Part shown: positions 21,520 through 32,237 of the stretch, one piece after another
Layout of the letters: the number at the start of each line of letters is the position of its first letter
Position numbering within the stretch: the first letter of the stretch is position 1
Source: Hanleya hanleyi
Taxonomy: Eukaryota; Mollusca; Polyplacophora; Lepidopleurida; Hanleyidae
Reading direction: 5' to 3'
DNA length: 64,000 nt
Assembly (NCBI GenBank): GCA_036873755.1
Contig: JAVTVY010057082.1
Location: forward strand, 1 to 64,000
Position numbers and translations under genes: made by a program
Notes under the pieces: generated by a model
The model's database searches: none
What the model was told of the DNA's origin: nothing
What the model saw: only the letters and a program-made list of their open reading frames with translations

Positions 21520-21542
21520 ATATATATATATATATATATATT
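21520..21542. repeat. (TA)n microsatellite
   Basis: About eleven TA dinucleotides lie within the centre of the 3.8-kb foldback element. Confidence 0.8.
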
Positions 21543-22744
21543 TTTGTAAAGCCTGAGTGGTCATCTATCACCAATATCCCAATAGGCGAAAAATGATGTA
21601 TCACATGCCTGGACTTTGTTGGATTGCCATTACTGAGGCAGAAATTTTTCATAGACAGCGACGGCCTGATCTGTCTGACCATGCCATATACGGAAATTAT
21701 CCTCACTAATTAAATTAATTCTCTCAGGATTTCGATAGTTTGTTATTTGTTCACGGATGACACCATTCATTTAAGATTGAACCTGACAGACCTGGTTCAA
21801 TAGAAACCTGTCGAAAATGTTTCCCCATCTGACCTGATATACTGCATGGAATTCAGATTCAAATTTAAGAAAGTTACACACACGTTCCATCGTGTTTCTG
21901 ACAGCTGAACGAATTCTACTCGCATATTCAAGATTACAATATATAAACTCTCTAAATGGACATCGGACATCTATTTAGCATCTATATCTGGACAAAAGAA
22001 AATAGAGGAAAGGACACACAGATATATTTTCCCAATTTTAATAATGAAATCTTTAATTTTGAAATCTTTGGTATGTATGTGGTGGGGTGGGAGAAGGGGG
22101 GGGGGAGGGGGTGAAGACTATCCCGTTCTGTGACTTAAAATTATTATGCCGCATTATGTTACAATGCTGGCGAGGTGAGGGTTATCGCAAATCATTAGAT
22201 ATTGTGTTTGACCATTCATATGATTCAGTCACTGAAACGAATACTGAAATTACCACTTAAAGCCATTTTATTACTCGTGGATTCAACACTTAAGAAATCA
22301 CACGCGTTTTTGTCCCAGCGAGAATTTGCCATTGCGTGGTAGCGGAAGCATTACCATGCCGAATTGACCGAGAAACATACAACGCAGGTCGGTTGTTCGA
22401 CATTTATTTGGGTCCACAGAAACAGACGTTCCAATAAAAATAGAAAAGATTTAGACAGATGCTTTATTGCAAGAAATATAAGGCGTTCATTAGGAAAGTG
22501 ATCCGCAAGTCACCGTGATTCGGAACCCACAAAACTACTGTATAAATTCCTCCCAAAATGTACAAAACACGTATTCCCTCCAAAACCACAACCTGGATGA
22601 GTCGCTGAACTAATCAGTTTGCACAGCGTTTTTTGTGTTGACCAAGTTGAGGTTTAATAACCCTGGAAAGAAAATACGCACACATAAAAGCAAGAAAAGA
22701 CCAAAAAAAACTGGTTACAACGTGTGCGTTTTAATGTTGAGTTT

Positions 22745-22905
22745 TATTCACTGGGAAAGGCCAAGAACGCATCTCCAGTCATCTGGGATCCTGGAGCTTC
22801 CGGGGCCTAGGCGGCCCCTGGACCCTCGCCTTATTGTGCTGTCATAGTATAGCTCCCCCCCCCCACCCCCCGCCCCAAATCTGAAAACTTGTCTACGTCC
22901 TTGTA
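22745..22905 (-). repeat. reversed copy of the 15840-17178 repeat block
   Basis: Read on the minus strand it has a G run, CTATGACAGC, GGCGAGGGTCCAGGGGCCGC, CTAGGCCCCGGAAGCTCC and GGAGATGCGTTCTTGG, in the same order as the tandem units at 15840-17178. One unit is present. Confidence 0.7.
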
Positions 22906-23981
22906 ACTGCAGGGGTTCTTTCCTCAATTTCAAGAAAAATTCAAATCTCGTTGATATGCATTCTTAAAATAATTCATGGATTTTGTTCCAGGTTTTGTTC
23001 AGGCCATTTGACGACAATTGTGTTTCAAGGATGATTTTTTTATATTTTTCTTGAAAATGAGGAAAGAATCTCTGCAGTTAAGAGCAACTTACTCGAACTC
23101 CAAGAATTCGTCCTGAATTTTAAGTTCAATCGTCTAGAACGATCGTGGAAATGCCGGACGATTTAAAGAGTACAGAAGTACTAATATTCTTCAGTCAGTT
23201 CTTAGAAAGAGTAGAAAGAACAAAATAACTTCAATTCCATCATAATTTTTTTTTCTTTTTGAGAGTTATAGGACTATCTCTCTCCGCTAAATTGAAAGCT
23301 TATAGATCTACACTACAATCTGTCGGGACGTGACAGGTTAAGTAACGGTATACAGTGTTGGACAGCAGTAAATAAAAGGATATTTTCAACGGCCTGGTAA
23401 ATGTGGTCACATAAGGAGGTATACTGTAAGAACAACTGAAAAACACAAACACATAAAAGCACACAGAAAAGCCACAGACACATACACGCGTAAATCCAAT
23501 GGGAATAAAGAAATTCAAGACGATGTACGGATGTGGGGGTTGCGTATATTTTTTGGAAGCGAAGATATAATTTGTACAGTACAACACAGCGAGTTGCAGA
23601 CTTTCCGAGAGATAACTTCATAACAGGCATCATTCCAAGCATGGACTAATATTTAACACCATTTAAAAGCTATACGATAATGCAGGATAATCATTATTCA
23701 TTTACGCTGACATTTTCTTCATCGATAGTGGCAGAGATCATTCATGAAATGACGGCCTCGCCATACGATCCACATCGCAATAGCTGCTCCCTAAGCATGC
23801 GCAGATCGATTTTGTCCTAAAATACCGGAAGGCGACGGGAAGGGCGACGTCGCGTTTAAACAGCGCGACGTCGCGTCGCGTTCTATCTCTTAACATTATA
23901 AGAACGCGACGGGAAGGGCGACGTCGCCCTTCCCGTCGCCTGCGACGCGCGACGCAAAAATGGCCGAAATGGAACACCATA

Positions 23982-25228
23982 CTCTGTTGCTCCCTGGTTC
24001 AACGGTGTGTATGGAATTGCAGAATCGTGGAACCAATCGACAGAACACGGTCAGTATCTGTTGAAATTTAACCGAGCCTACGAATGGAATCAGCATCAAC
24101 AAAATGCATACTCGTTCACATTGAATAGAACCACACCAGCACTTGGCTCATTACCGTTGTTAATTGGTTGATAATGTTGAGGCGTCCACGGAGCCCCTGT
24201 GTTGAGAACCTGGTCTTATCCTGTCATTTGTTTCTTGGCTGTTGTCATTGAAATCACCTATTCCAGACTATATGGTTAGGGTATGCCAAATTTTTATACG
24301 TTAAAAAGTTTCGTAAGCACGAGTGGACTGGAAATGGAAACAACCGCATTGTGCTCATTTTGTAATAACGCTAAATGAAGTAACACTAACCTAGATCAAT
24401 ATTCTACCACCGTAGAAAACACCATTCATGAAATAAAGAGAGGGACCTGAAGTATTCTAATTCTAATATTTTCCAGGTGGCGTAATTCTTTCACGAATTA
24501 CCACAAACATTACCGGGAACCGCGGTACTAAATCAAACAACAATTGCCTACAGCAATACATGTACCGGTACATAACAGCTTCGATATTTTATTTGAGGCT
24601 CAGCATAACAGTTCTGTATTTAAGTGCAGCTGATATTTATCATCAATATTGTTTCAATCGATTATCTTCAAGGAGCTGTTGAGTTTTATCTTGTTCAGGC
24701 TTGTTTCTATATACTTAATACAGATATATACATGTATTGTACGAACGTACCACTTTTTGATGTAAGTATTCATTTTAGATTGTACACAGGTGTAATACAT
24801 ATCGCTTGTAGACAAAAATGTATTTCATTTTGTAGTTTATGATTTCATTGATTTGATAGAATACTTTGATGTCATAAATTATTCTCGCTGATAACTCGAC
24901 TATAGTAAGTAATTAATCAATCGGCGGTGTTGTAGATCCAGGCTATTGTCCGATTACGTATGCGGGGTTTCCCAGCCCCTAACAGGTGCCCATTTAAATT
25001 CGCCACGTGCTTTACCGTTATCAAAAGTCCACTTGATAAGTTTTATTTAATTCACACTAATGGACCGTTAGCTAATTCTCTTTGTAATGGTGTTATATCT
25101 ATAGACCCATTTATTACACCTTTGCTTTCAAATATTTAAAGCCTTCCGCCCTTGAATTAGGAGCTAAGCTGTCTCAAGGGCCTAATAGTTTAAACCTTTT
25201 CTCGGACATTATTTATATTTCCCTTATA
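23982..25228. other. spacer, left flank of the LTR retrotransposon
   Basis: No supported gene was seen. A short open segment around 24990-25140 has no recognisable match. Confidence 0.4.
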
Positions 25229-25232
25229 TATG

Positions 25233-26477
25233 TGTAACCGCTCGTAGTGTAAGGATTAAGGATTGAAGTCCAAACACAGGCTACGGGGTGTGAGTCTTGT
25301 TGCTTTCTTTATTCAGTATAAGTTGGAATAAGGTTGAATATGACACCCTGTAATAACAAACAATAATACCAATAAATACACAAATAAACCATAATATCTT
25401 TACGGACAGTAACAAATAAACAATACATCTTTAGTGCGTTATGGCTTATCATAGAAATAGAATATTACACATTCACAAATAATATACTGCATTAAACTCG
25501 TATATGTATGAGTCAAGACTAATCAATTAATCTCAATTCTGTCAAGAGCAATAACTCTTAACAATATACCATTATATAAATACTCCAATGAAATGTATTC
25601 TTCTTAATAGAGCGTGAGCTGCCAAATTACAGAGAACACATTATATATATAAACCAGAATAATCACTACAGAATATGCGTGACACCAGATAAATAAGGCA
25701 TATGCCTACCCTGTGGGTGACACTGGGGTGTATCCAAACTACATGTAATCCAGTTCACTTCCAGAGGAATGACCAGGAATCTAAATAAACATAAGGCTAG
25801 ATTATAATACAATTTCCTAGCATCCAACAATATAATATACATACAGTACAGAACATTAAGCCACAGTAAAGCAAATTTATGCATTACCAACATATATGAT
25901 CCAGTAGCAGTAATTTACTATGCAACAAATAGCCATACGCGCACACAATCACACATCATACAATCATTCATTCTGGGACGAGAGATAGTTCAAATTAAAT
26001 ACAAACTCTATAGCTAATTTACCAAAATATTATAGCAATATAAAAATGAGACAAAATGTTAAACAGCAAGACACTAACCTTCAGATATTCTGTGAACAAA
26101 ATCCAGTCTGTAAATGTCAGTCCATCTGGTCACAAATATCATGAAACATATCCTGTGCTGTGCAGTAAGCATGTTAAGTGGCAAGTGATATCAGAGGGTG
26201 CTCAGTTAAATTGCCAACTGAACAATAGTCATTCCCTAAACTAATTCCCTCCAAATCTAAAACAAATGTAAGAACCCCAAGCTATTAACAATTATATAAT
26301 GGACAACCTTGTCCCCACTCTAGACAATAGGTACTACCTCACACCTAAGCCAACTGCAATTCAACTTGAGGTGAACCAACACTCTAAGAAATATCTGCCA
26401 CATATTTAACACACAATTAGCTTACGTTACATTAAATTACAAATACATTAAAATACAAACAATATACATCGGCCACA
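25233..26477 (-). repeat. 3' LTR
   Basis: 1245 bp. It is nearly identical to the 5' LTR and 10 bp longer because of TAAGAACCCC at 26269-26278. It carries the same AATAAA signal (rc of 25308-25313). Confidence 0.95.
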
Positions 26478-26489
26478 CACTTCCCCCGG
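26478..26489 (-). promoter_or_regulatory. polypurine tract
   Basis: Minus-strand GGGGGAAGTG directly abuts the 3' LTR. This is the expected position and composition for the plus-strand DNA primer. Confidence 0.6.
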
Positions 26490-26508
26490 CCGGCAAATGA
26501 CGTCCCTG

Positions 26509-29500
26509 TCATTTAATCTTGCCTGTCACAAGATCTAGAATAGCATCGGATACTCTGTGTGATTGGTCAGCAAACATCCCTTCAGCTAGGAGAGAACCAA
26601 GATAGTTTGCTCGACTCAACCAATCTGGATTTGCTACTGCCGAGAGGGCATACTCCCCACGTCTCATCCACTCAGGCTGTGTCCTGTTCCGGGTCGTTCG
26701 CCGTGTTTGAGCCCCCTGGGTTTCCATCTCCCCCTCGGTCTCAGCTTCTGCCGAGAGGGCGTACTCCCCGCGTCTCATCCACTCAGGCCGAGTCCGGTTT
26801 CGGTTCGACTGCCGTGTTTGAGCCCCCTGGGTTTCAATCTCCCCCTCGGTCTCCACTTCAGTGACAACTTCTTCTTGACAATGATCTGTAGCCTGTTCAA
26901 TTTCAGGAACAGTACCCTCAGCTGACCTACTTACCCCTTCACCCTCGACTGTACCATTCTCGCTCTGTTCCTCTTCTTCCTGGCACTCTTCAGCTGGCCT
27001 ATCGGTTGACATCTCAACTGATACTGAAGGTTCAGAGGGCTGGGTAACGACTATCACGGAGTCTTCATCCTCAGAGTTGTCATCTGAATTACTGTTGACT
27101 GTTGATGTTGATGTCCTTGGTGATGTAGAAATCACCTTTCGTCGCCTAGGCTTCGGTTGTGGTGGCACTCTGCTGATATCTTCAACCGCCACAGGCTTCC
27201 GTACTCTTGGCTTAGGTACCGGCAGGTCCTGGTGACAAATAAAGCTGACTGGAAGTAGCATATTGCGATGCAGCGTTCTCTTTCTCCCTTCTCCATCTTC
27301 CCTACCAATTACAAACACTGGTATTGATGGGTTGGGACGCTTCAGAACCACATACACCTCTTCTCCCCATTTATCCGCCAACTTGTGCCGACCATCGAAC
27401 ACCACATTCTTCACCAAAACTCTATCTCCTACCTCCAAGGAAGCCGCTCTTGCCTTGCGATCAAAGTTGGTTTTCTGCTTGGACTGGGATTTCCGTGCTG
27501 CCGAAGCCGCCAAGTCATATGCCTGCTTCAGTCGATCTTTCAGGGACTTGGTGTAACTGGATAAGGACTTCGACTTCTCGGGATCAATGTCCAGTCCAAA
27601 TGCCAAATCAATGGGCAAACGTGGGTGTCGACCAAACATCAAGAAGAACGGGGAAGTGGAGGTTGTTTCATGGCGCGTGCAATTGTAGGCGTGCACCAAT
27701 GGACCTACATGCGCCTTCCAGTTCTTCTTGCTGTCTGTGTCGAGGGTGCCGAGCATGTCGCAGAGAGTCCTGTTGAAACGCTCGCACATCCCATTTCCCA
27801 TGGGATGGTATGGTGTAGTCCTCGACTTGTCCATCTTTAACAGCTGGCACAACTCTTGCATCAGTTTTCCTGTGAAGTTGGCTCCTTGATCAGAATGTAT
27901 TCGTTTCGGCAACCCATAGTGCACGATGAAGTTGTTGAAAAACGTCTCGGCTGTTGTCTTGGCTGTCATATTCTTTGTTGGATAGGCTTGCGCATACCGC
28001 GTAAAATGGTCTGTCACAACAAGAATATGTTCCAGTCCTCCTTTCGATGGTTCCAAAGTTAAAAAATCCATACAGACAAGTTCGAGGGGCTCCGACGTAC
28101 TGATGCTGACGAGAGGGGCTCGACTGTTGATAGGTGTCTTCCGGCGCACACATCTCTCACATTTTTGCAGATGGGTTGCTACGTCCTTCGCCATACCAGG
28201 CCAATAGAACCTATCCTTCAACAAAGATATTGTTCTATCCCTGCCTGGATGACCTACATCATCATGCAACCCACGAAGAGCAGAGGAATGACAGTTAACA
28301 GGTAACACCAGTTGTTCTTGTTGCACTCCATCAACATTTGTTACTCGGTACAACACACCCCTCTTTAGCGTCAACTGGCTATAACGTTTCAACAGTGTTG
28401 TCATCCTCTGATCACCAATGAACTTCATTCTGTCTGGTTTCGTCCCATTTCTCAAATGGGTAATAACGGTGGAAAGTGATGGGTCTTTTGCTTGAGACCT
28501 CCTCCAATCCCGTGCATTAACATCACAACTGTCATCTGGCAGCTCTGGCTCTTCCTCCACTGCATCAGTTGACAGACACAAACTCTCGACTACATTGGAC
28601 ACGTGAATAGTATTGCAAATAGCACCAACAGACTCCTTAGAGATCTGTTCTATTTGCGGTAACTCATTCACCATCCACGGTAGTCTGGAGAGTGTGTCCG
28701 CATCAGTGTTAGACTTTCCTGGTCGATACCGTATGCTGAAATTGTAACTTGCCAGGGCTGCTAGCCATCGATGTCCTGTAGCGTCTAGACGAGCACTTGT
28801 CAATGCGTATGTCAGAGGGTTGTTGTCAGTGACCACTTCAAAGTCATGCCCATACAAGTAATCATGAAACTTTTCTGAGATTGACCACTTCAAACATAAA
28901 AACTCAAGTTTATATGCAGAATAGTTCTTCTCAGAACGACTCAGTCCCCTACTTGCATAGGCGATGACCCGAAGTTGGTCATCCTGCCGTTGGTATAACA
29001 CAGCGCCTAAACCTTGGATACTGGCATCTGTGTGTAGCTCAAAGGGTTTGGTGTAATCGGCGTAGCCTAATACAGGAGGGGTGGATAACCGCTGCTTCAA
29101 CTCATTGAAGGCCTCTTGCTGCGCAGAACCCCAAATCCAGTCTATACTCATTATCTTCTGTTTTGTCTTCTTAGAAGCAGACTTCGGCATCAACTCTGAT
29201 AATGGCTTGGCAATCTTCGAGAAATCTTTGATGAATTTCCTGTAGTAACCAGCGAATCCGAGGAATCTCCGAACATCTTCTGGACCGGAGGGTATTGGCC
29301 ATTCACTTATTTTGTTGATCTTCTCTGGGTCCACCTCAATACCATCTTCAGAGACAATGTATCCAACATACTTGACTCGACGCATGAAGAACTTACATTT
29401 CCCCGGTGCAAGCTTCAAACCACACTCCTGCAGCCGACGAAACACCAGTTCTAATCTCTCAATGTGCTCTTCGTATGTCTTCGAGAAGATAACCAAATCG

Positions 29501-31062
29501 TCAAGATAAATTAAGCACACGTTAAGATGGAGACCGTCAAGACATCGTTCCATAAGGCGCTGGTATGTGGCTGGTGCATTTGAGAGTCCAAATGGCATGC
29601 GGTTGTACTCAAAAAATCCAAGCGGGCCAACAGTAAAGGCAGTGCGCTGTTTGTGGTCTTCGTCTACCTCTACCTGGTGGTAGCCACTCTTCATGTCAAG
29701 TACAGAGAAATAACTCATTCCTCCCAAAGGATCCAGAAGTTCCTCAATCCTCGGCAAGGCGTAAGAATCTTTAATTGTCCTGTTGTTCAGCTGTCTAAAG
29801 TCAATGCACATTCTCAAACGGCCATCTTTCTTCTTCACTAACACCACATTCGATGCCCAGGGACTGTGCGATGGTCTGATGACACCAGCAGATAACAACT
29901 GTTGCAGGTGGCTGCGCACTTCCTCATACATCCCTGGTGGTATTCGGCGATGTCTCTGTTTGAAAGGGATCTCATCATCCAGCTCTATCTTGTGATACAC
30001 CATATTGCTATGTCCGAGGTCCTCATCATTCTTAGAGAAGATATCGTGGAACTTGAGTATGGTGTCACGTCCTAGTTTGACTTCATCCTCTGTTAGGCCC
30101 CTATTCTCTATCTCAATTTGCTCAAAAAGGGTGTCTGTGGAGACAGGCTCTCTGTGAGGTAGGTCTTGAAGGGTTACGGGTTGAAGCTCACAGAGGACTG
30201 CTCCAGGTGATATGGTGATGGTCCGTGTGGTCACATTAGATAACTGTACCTCCACTGTATCTGACCTGGTGCTATCGTACGTCACAATGGTAGGTATAAT
30301 GTCAAGGTCGGGTGACAGTGTTGATCGTGACGTAGGCTGTAAAAGTGCACAAACTGCCGGTGACGTCAGTCCCTTAGTAACTCGACCCCTTATACCAACA
30401 CTACTGTTGGCAGGGATAGTTATACTTCTCTCTTCCACACTCTTCACTACGCCAAGTCGCCACTCATTACGCTCCAGGTCTCGTTCACGTAACGTAATGC
30501 TTCTGTAAGCCAGGTACCATGGTGTATGTAGAGCTGCCTTCTGTAGAAACCTGGTCCCATATGACTTCTTGCAATCATCAATGAGACAGCTTAGGACATT
30601 CGTTCCCAGCAATACCGGGACTCTGGCGTTGTATCTGGTGTCCGGGACAACCAGCATCAAACAGTGAACTCCTCCAGGTGAATCAATTCCAGCACCGTTA
30701 ACATTGACCAACACATCTATGAACCCAATATATGGAAGTGACTCGCCGCCAGCACATTCTATGTCTAAAATATCAACTAAGGATTCTATAGGAACACGTT
30801 GTAGGTGAGTCTTATAAAATGATTCAGAGATAATTGACACAGTAGCACCAGTGTCCAATAACGCTGTGGTTGGCACACCTTCAATTAGAATCTCCGCTTC
30901 GTTTGCAGCTCCTACCAAACCGTCTGGTACCCGTTTACCTGTGGGACGCTGTGATAAACCTATGGGTGTCCCCTCCCCATAGGCTTGTGCCAGTTTAAAG
31001 GTTTCCGCCTGTGGTCGAGGTTGATGCGGCATCCAACTGCGATGTGTCCACGGTCTCCACAT
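26509..31062 (-). CDS. pol: Pol polyprotein (protease, reverse transcriptase, RNase H, integrase)
   Basis: 1517 residues counted from the first in-frame ATG, though expression is expected as a Gag-Pol fusion by -1 frameshift at 30993-30999. Domains in order: aspartic protease with LLDTGA (D70); reverse transcriptase from about 385 to 575 with LDMKSGYHQV and the catalytic YLDD (519-522); RNase H with HTDAS (D679) and TDNNPL (D746); integrase zinc domain H933, H938, C968, C971; integrase core D999, D1058 (SDQG) and E1094 (CERFN). A GDRVLVKN segment follows in the integrase C-terminal region. All catalytic residues are present and there is no stop. The acidic C-terminal tail contains a 37-residue tandem duplication ending PEWMRRGEYALSA. 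No chromodomain was recognised. Confidence 0.96.
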   Translation of the reverse strand: MWRPWTHRSWMPHQPRPQAETFKLAQAYGEGTPIGLSQRPTGKRVPDGLVGAANEAEILIEGVPTTALLDTGATVSIISESFYKTHLQRVPIESLVDILDIECAGGESLPYIGFIDVLVNVNGAGIDSPGGVHCLMLVVPDTRYNARVPVLLGTNVLSCLIDDCKKSYGTRFLQKAALHTPWYLAYRSITLRERDLERNEWRLGVVKSVEERSITIPANSSVGIRGRVTKGLTSPAVCALLQPTSRSTLSPDLDIIPTIVTYDSTRSDTVEVQLSNVTTRTITISPGAVLCELQPVTLQDLPHREPVSTDTLFEQIEIENRGLTEDEVKLGRDTILKFHDIFSKNDEDLGHSNMVYHKIELDDEIPFKQRHRRIPPGMYEEVRSHLQQLLSAGVIRPSHSPWASNVVLVKKKDGRLRMCIDFRQLNNRTIKDSYALPRIEELLDPLGGMSYFSVLDMKSGYHQVEVDEDHKQRTAFTVGPLGFFEYNRMPFGLSNAPATYQRLMERCLDGLHLNVCLIYLDDLVIFSKTYEEHIERLELVFRRLQECGLKLAPGKCKFFMRRVKYVGYIVSEDGIEVDPEKINKISEWPIPSGPEDVRRFLGFAGYYRKFIKDFSKIAKPLSELMPKSASKKTKQKIMSIDWIWGSAQQEAFNELKQRLSTPPVLGYADYTKPFELHTDASIQGLGAVLYQRQDDQLRVIAYASRGLSRSEKNYSAYKLEFLCLKWSISEKFHDYLYGHDFEVVTDNNPLTYALTSARLDATGHRWLAALASYNFSIRYRPGKSNTDADTLSRLPWMVNELPQIEQISKESVGAICNTIHVSNVVESLCLSTDAVEEEPELPDDSCDVNARDWRRSQAKDPSLSTVITHLRNGTKPDRMKFIGDQRMTTLLKRYSQLTLKRGVLYRVTNVDGVQQEQLVLPVNCHSSALRGLHDDVGHPGRDRTISLLKDRFYWPGMAKDVATHLQKCERCVRRKTPINSRAPLVSISTSEPLELVCMDFLTLEPSKGGLEHILVVTDHFTRYAQAYPTKNMTAKTTAETFFNNFIVHYGLPKRIHSDQGANFTGKLMQELCQLLKMDKSRTTPYHPMGNGMCERFNRTLCDMLGTLDTDSKKNWKAHVGPLVHAYNCTRHETTSTSPFFLMFGRHPRLPIDLAFGLDIDPEKSKSLSSYTKSLKDRLKQAYDLAASAARKSQSKQKTNFDRKARAASLEVGDRVLVKNVVFDGRHKLADKWGEEVYVVLKRPNPSIPVFVIGREDGEGRKRTLHRNMLLPVSFICHQDLPVPKPRVRKPVAVEDISRVPPQPKPRRRKVISTSPRTSTSTVNSNSDDNSEDEDSVIVVTQPSEPSVSVEMSTDRPAEECQEEEEQSENGTVEGEGVSRSAEGTVPEIEQATDHCQEEVVTEVETEGEIETQGAQTRQSNRNRTRPEWMRRGEYALSAEAETEGEMETQGAQTRRTTRNRTQPEWMRRGEYALSAVANPDWLSRANYLGSLLAEGMFADQSHRVSDAILDLVTGKIK
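26641..26863 (-). repeat. in-frame 111-bp duplication at the 3' end of pol
   Basis: Two copies 111 bp apart (anchor CGAGAGGGC at 26641 and 26752) encode 37-residue repeats (TEGE.ETQGAQTR....RNRT.PEWMRRGEYALSA). They are slightly diverged from each other, so the duplication is older than this insertion. Confidence 0.85.
30943..30999 (-). promoter_or_regulatory. -1 programmed ribosomal frameshift signal (slippery site plus pseudoknot)
   Basis: In the gag frame the codons read CCT TTA AAC, so TTTAAAC (minus strand of 30993-30999) is a canonical X XXY YYZ heptamer. A 9-nt spacer follows. Stem 1 is CCTATGGG (30976-30983) with CCCATAGG (30959-30966), 8 perfect pairs. Its loop contains GGGAC (30968-30972), which pairs with GTCCC downstream (30943-30947), giving an H-type pseudoknot with an 11-nt connecting loop. 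Slipping back one base turns gag ...K-P-L-N into pol ...T-F-K-L, which continues through protease. Confidence 0.85.
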
Positions 31063-32237
31063 CGGTGACAGTGAACTTCATTACTGTAAGCTGTAGCCCC
31101 ATCACTCCTCCACGATGTTGGAGCACCACTAGATGCCTGGGCGTTGTCAAATTGTCTTGGCCAGTCTTGTCTGGGTTGAACTTGGGGTGGAGGTACATTA
31201 GACTGGACCGTGTGGCGTGCTGCGTAATTAGATTGCTGAAGCGGCAACCCCTGATAACGGTCTTTCTGTGTCATCTGACGGCCCTTGCCATAGCGATGAT
31301 CATTGGGGTTCTGATCTGGAACCTGGTAATGCTGCTGTTGATAGACCTGAGCATACTCTTGGCGCTGTTCCTTCATCTCCGCTAATTCTGCCTTGATCTC
31401 TTTCATCATCTCTCTCAGATCAAGCACTTCCTTCTTTGTGACGACTTGATCTGTAGAGGCAGCCATCTTAACAGATGCAGTCTGCTTCTTACCAGAGTTA
31501 GTCGTACCAACACTACCTCTGTTAGTGTCGAACTCAATCTCCCGCAAACAGAGTCTAAGCTCATCAAAGTTGGAGATCAGGTCGAACTTGTGCGCCGCCA
31601 AACTCTTCAATACATGTTTTAGACCATCCCACATCCGAGTTCTGAGCATTTCGTCTTGCTCCTCCTGTGCTATGGGTTGACGTTCAGTTATCTGGAAAAG
31701 AATATTTTCCAGCCGACAGCCCCAAGCAGCGACATCTTCATCATCCTTTTGGGTGGTGCTGTAAAACTCGGACATCAGGGTGGCTCGTCTCCTCAAAGTT
31801 CCAAAGGCACTCTTAAACTTGGCCAACAAGTCAGTCAGACTGGCCTGGTGACCCAGTTTCATGGCCAGCTTCGCAGCTTCACCTTTCAAGGACTTTCGTA
31901 CTGCCTGAAGGACGTCCTCATCACGGTGTGTCTTTGACTGCATCAGGCAATCAACCTCAAAATGCCAAAGGTCATAGGTTGTATCCTTGCCTGGTTCCCC
32001 ACTAAAGAACGGGACTTTAGGGAATTGGTGGTATGACGTTCTTGTAGGCGATCTCTGGGCAGTGTTTGGTGGAGTCGGATCAGTTGCACCAGGATTAACC
32101 CCAACAGGAAGATGTTCTTGCTCAGCCATACCGTGAAGCCACATCTTGAAATCTTCACTTGTGTCTGCCTTCGGGGACATACCCATCTTTTGAAATACTT
32201 TCAACATATTCCGAACCTCTTCGGGCTTGAGATCCAT
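30960..32237 (-). CDS. gag: Gag polyprotein of the LTR retrotransposon
   Basis: 425 residues. The start ATG sits in a strong context (GCAGCCATGG). Residues around 85-220 contain the capsid-like region (YDLWHFEVDCLM, VLQAVRKSLKGEAAKLAMKL, EFYSTTQKDDEDVAAW), similar in style to the PNMA-type Gag of metazoan Ty3/gypsy elements. A coiled-coil-prone stretch (LREMMKEIKAELAEMKEQ) follows near 275. A Gln-rich linker leads to a single CCHC zinc knuckle, CHRCGDRGHIAVGC, at 390-403, the nucleic-acid binding part. The last codons overlap pol, and the slippery heptamer lies 11 codons before the stop. Gag would form the virus-like particle that packages element RNA. Confidence 0.93.
   Translation of the reverse strand: MDLKPEEVRNMLKVFQKMGMSPKADTSEDFKMWLHGMAEQEHLPVGVNPGATDPTPPNTAQRSPTRTSYHQFPKVPFFSGEPGKDTTYDLWHFEVDCLMQSKTHRDEDVLQAVRKSLKGEAAKLAMKLGHQASLTDLLAKFKSAFGTLRRRATLMSEFYSTTQKDDEDVAAWGCRLENILFQITERQPIAQEEQDEMLRTRMWDGLKHVLKSLAAHKFDLISNFDELRLCLREIEFDTNRGSVGTTNSGKKQTASVKMAASTDQVVTKKEVLDLREMMKEIKAELAEMKEQRQEYAQVYQQQHYQVPDQNPNDHRYGKGRQMTQKDRYQGLPLQQSNYAARHTVQSNVPPPQVQPRQDWPRQFDNAQASSGAPTSWRSDGATAYSNEVHCHRCGDRGHIAVGCRINLDHRRKPLNWHKPMGRGHP

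Larger units (their letters stand above)
20166..23979. mobile_element. 3.8-kb foldback element with inverted arms of about 0.9 kb and TA target duplication
   Basis: The ends are TGGTGTTCCATTTCGGCC and its inverse; the outermost 38 bp of both ends are identical, and TA flanks each side (20164-20165 and 23980-23981). Homology between the arms runs from 20166 to about 21111 and from about 23079 to 23979, at roughly 80-90 percent with indels. The outer part of each arm holds CpG-rich blocks (GCGACGTCGCCCTTCCCGTC) in several copies. A frame starting MLGM.PVMKLSLGKS occurs in both arms but breaks after about 40 residues, so it is not a gene. The middle (21112-23078) has no transposase and carries a reversed copy of the 325-bp repeat block. 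Confidence 0.83.
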
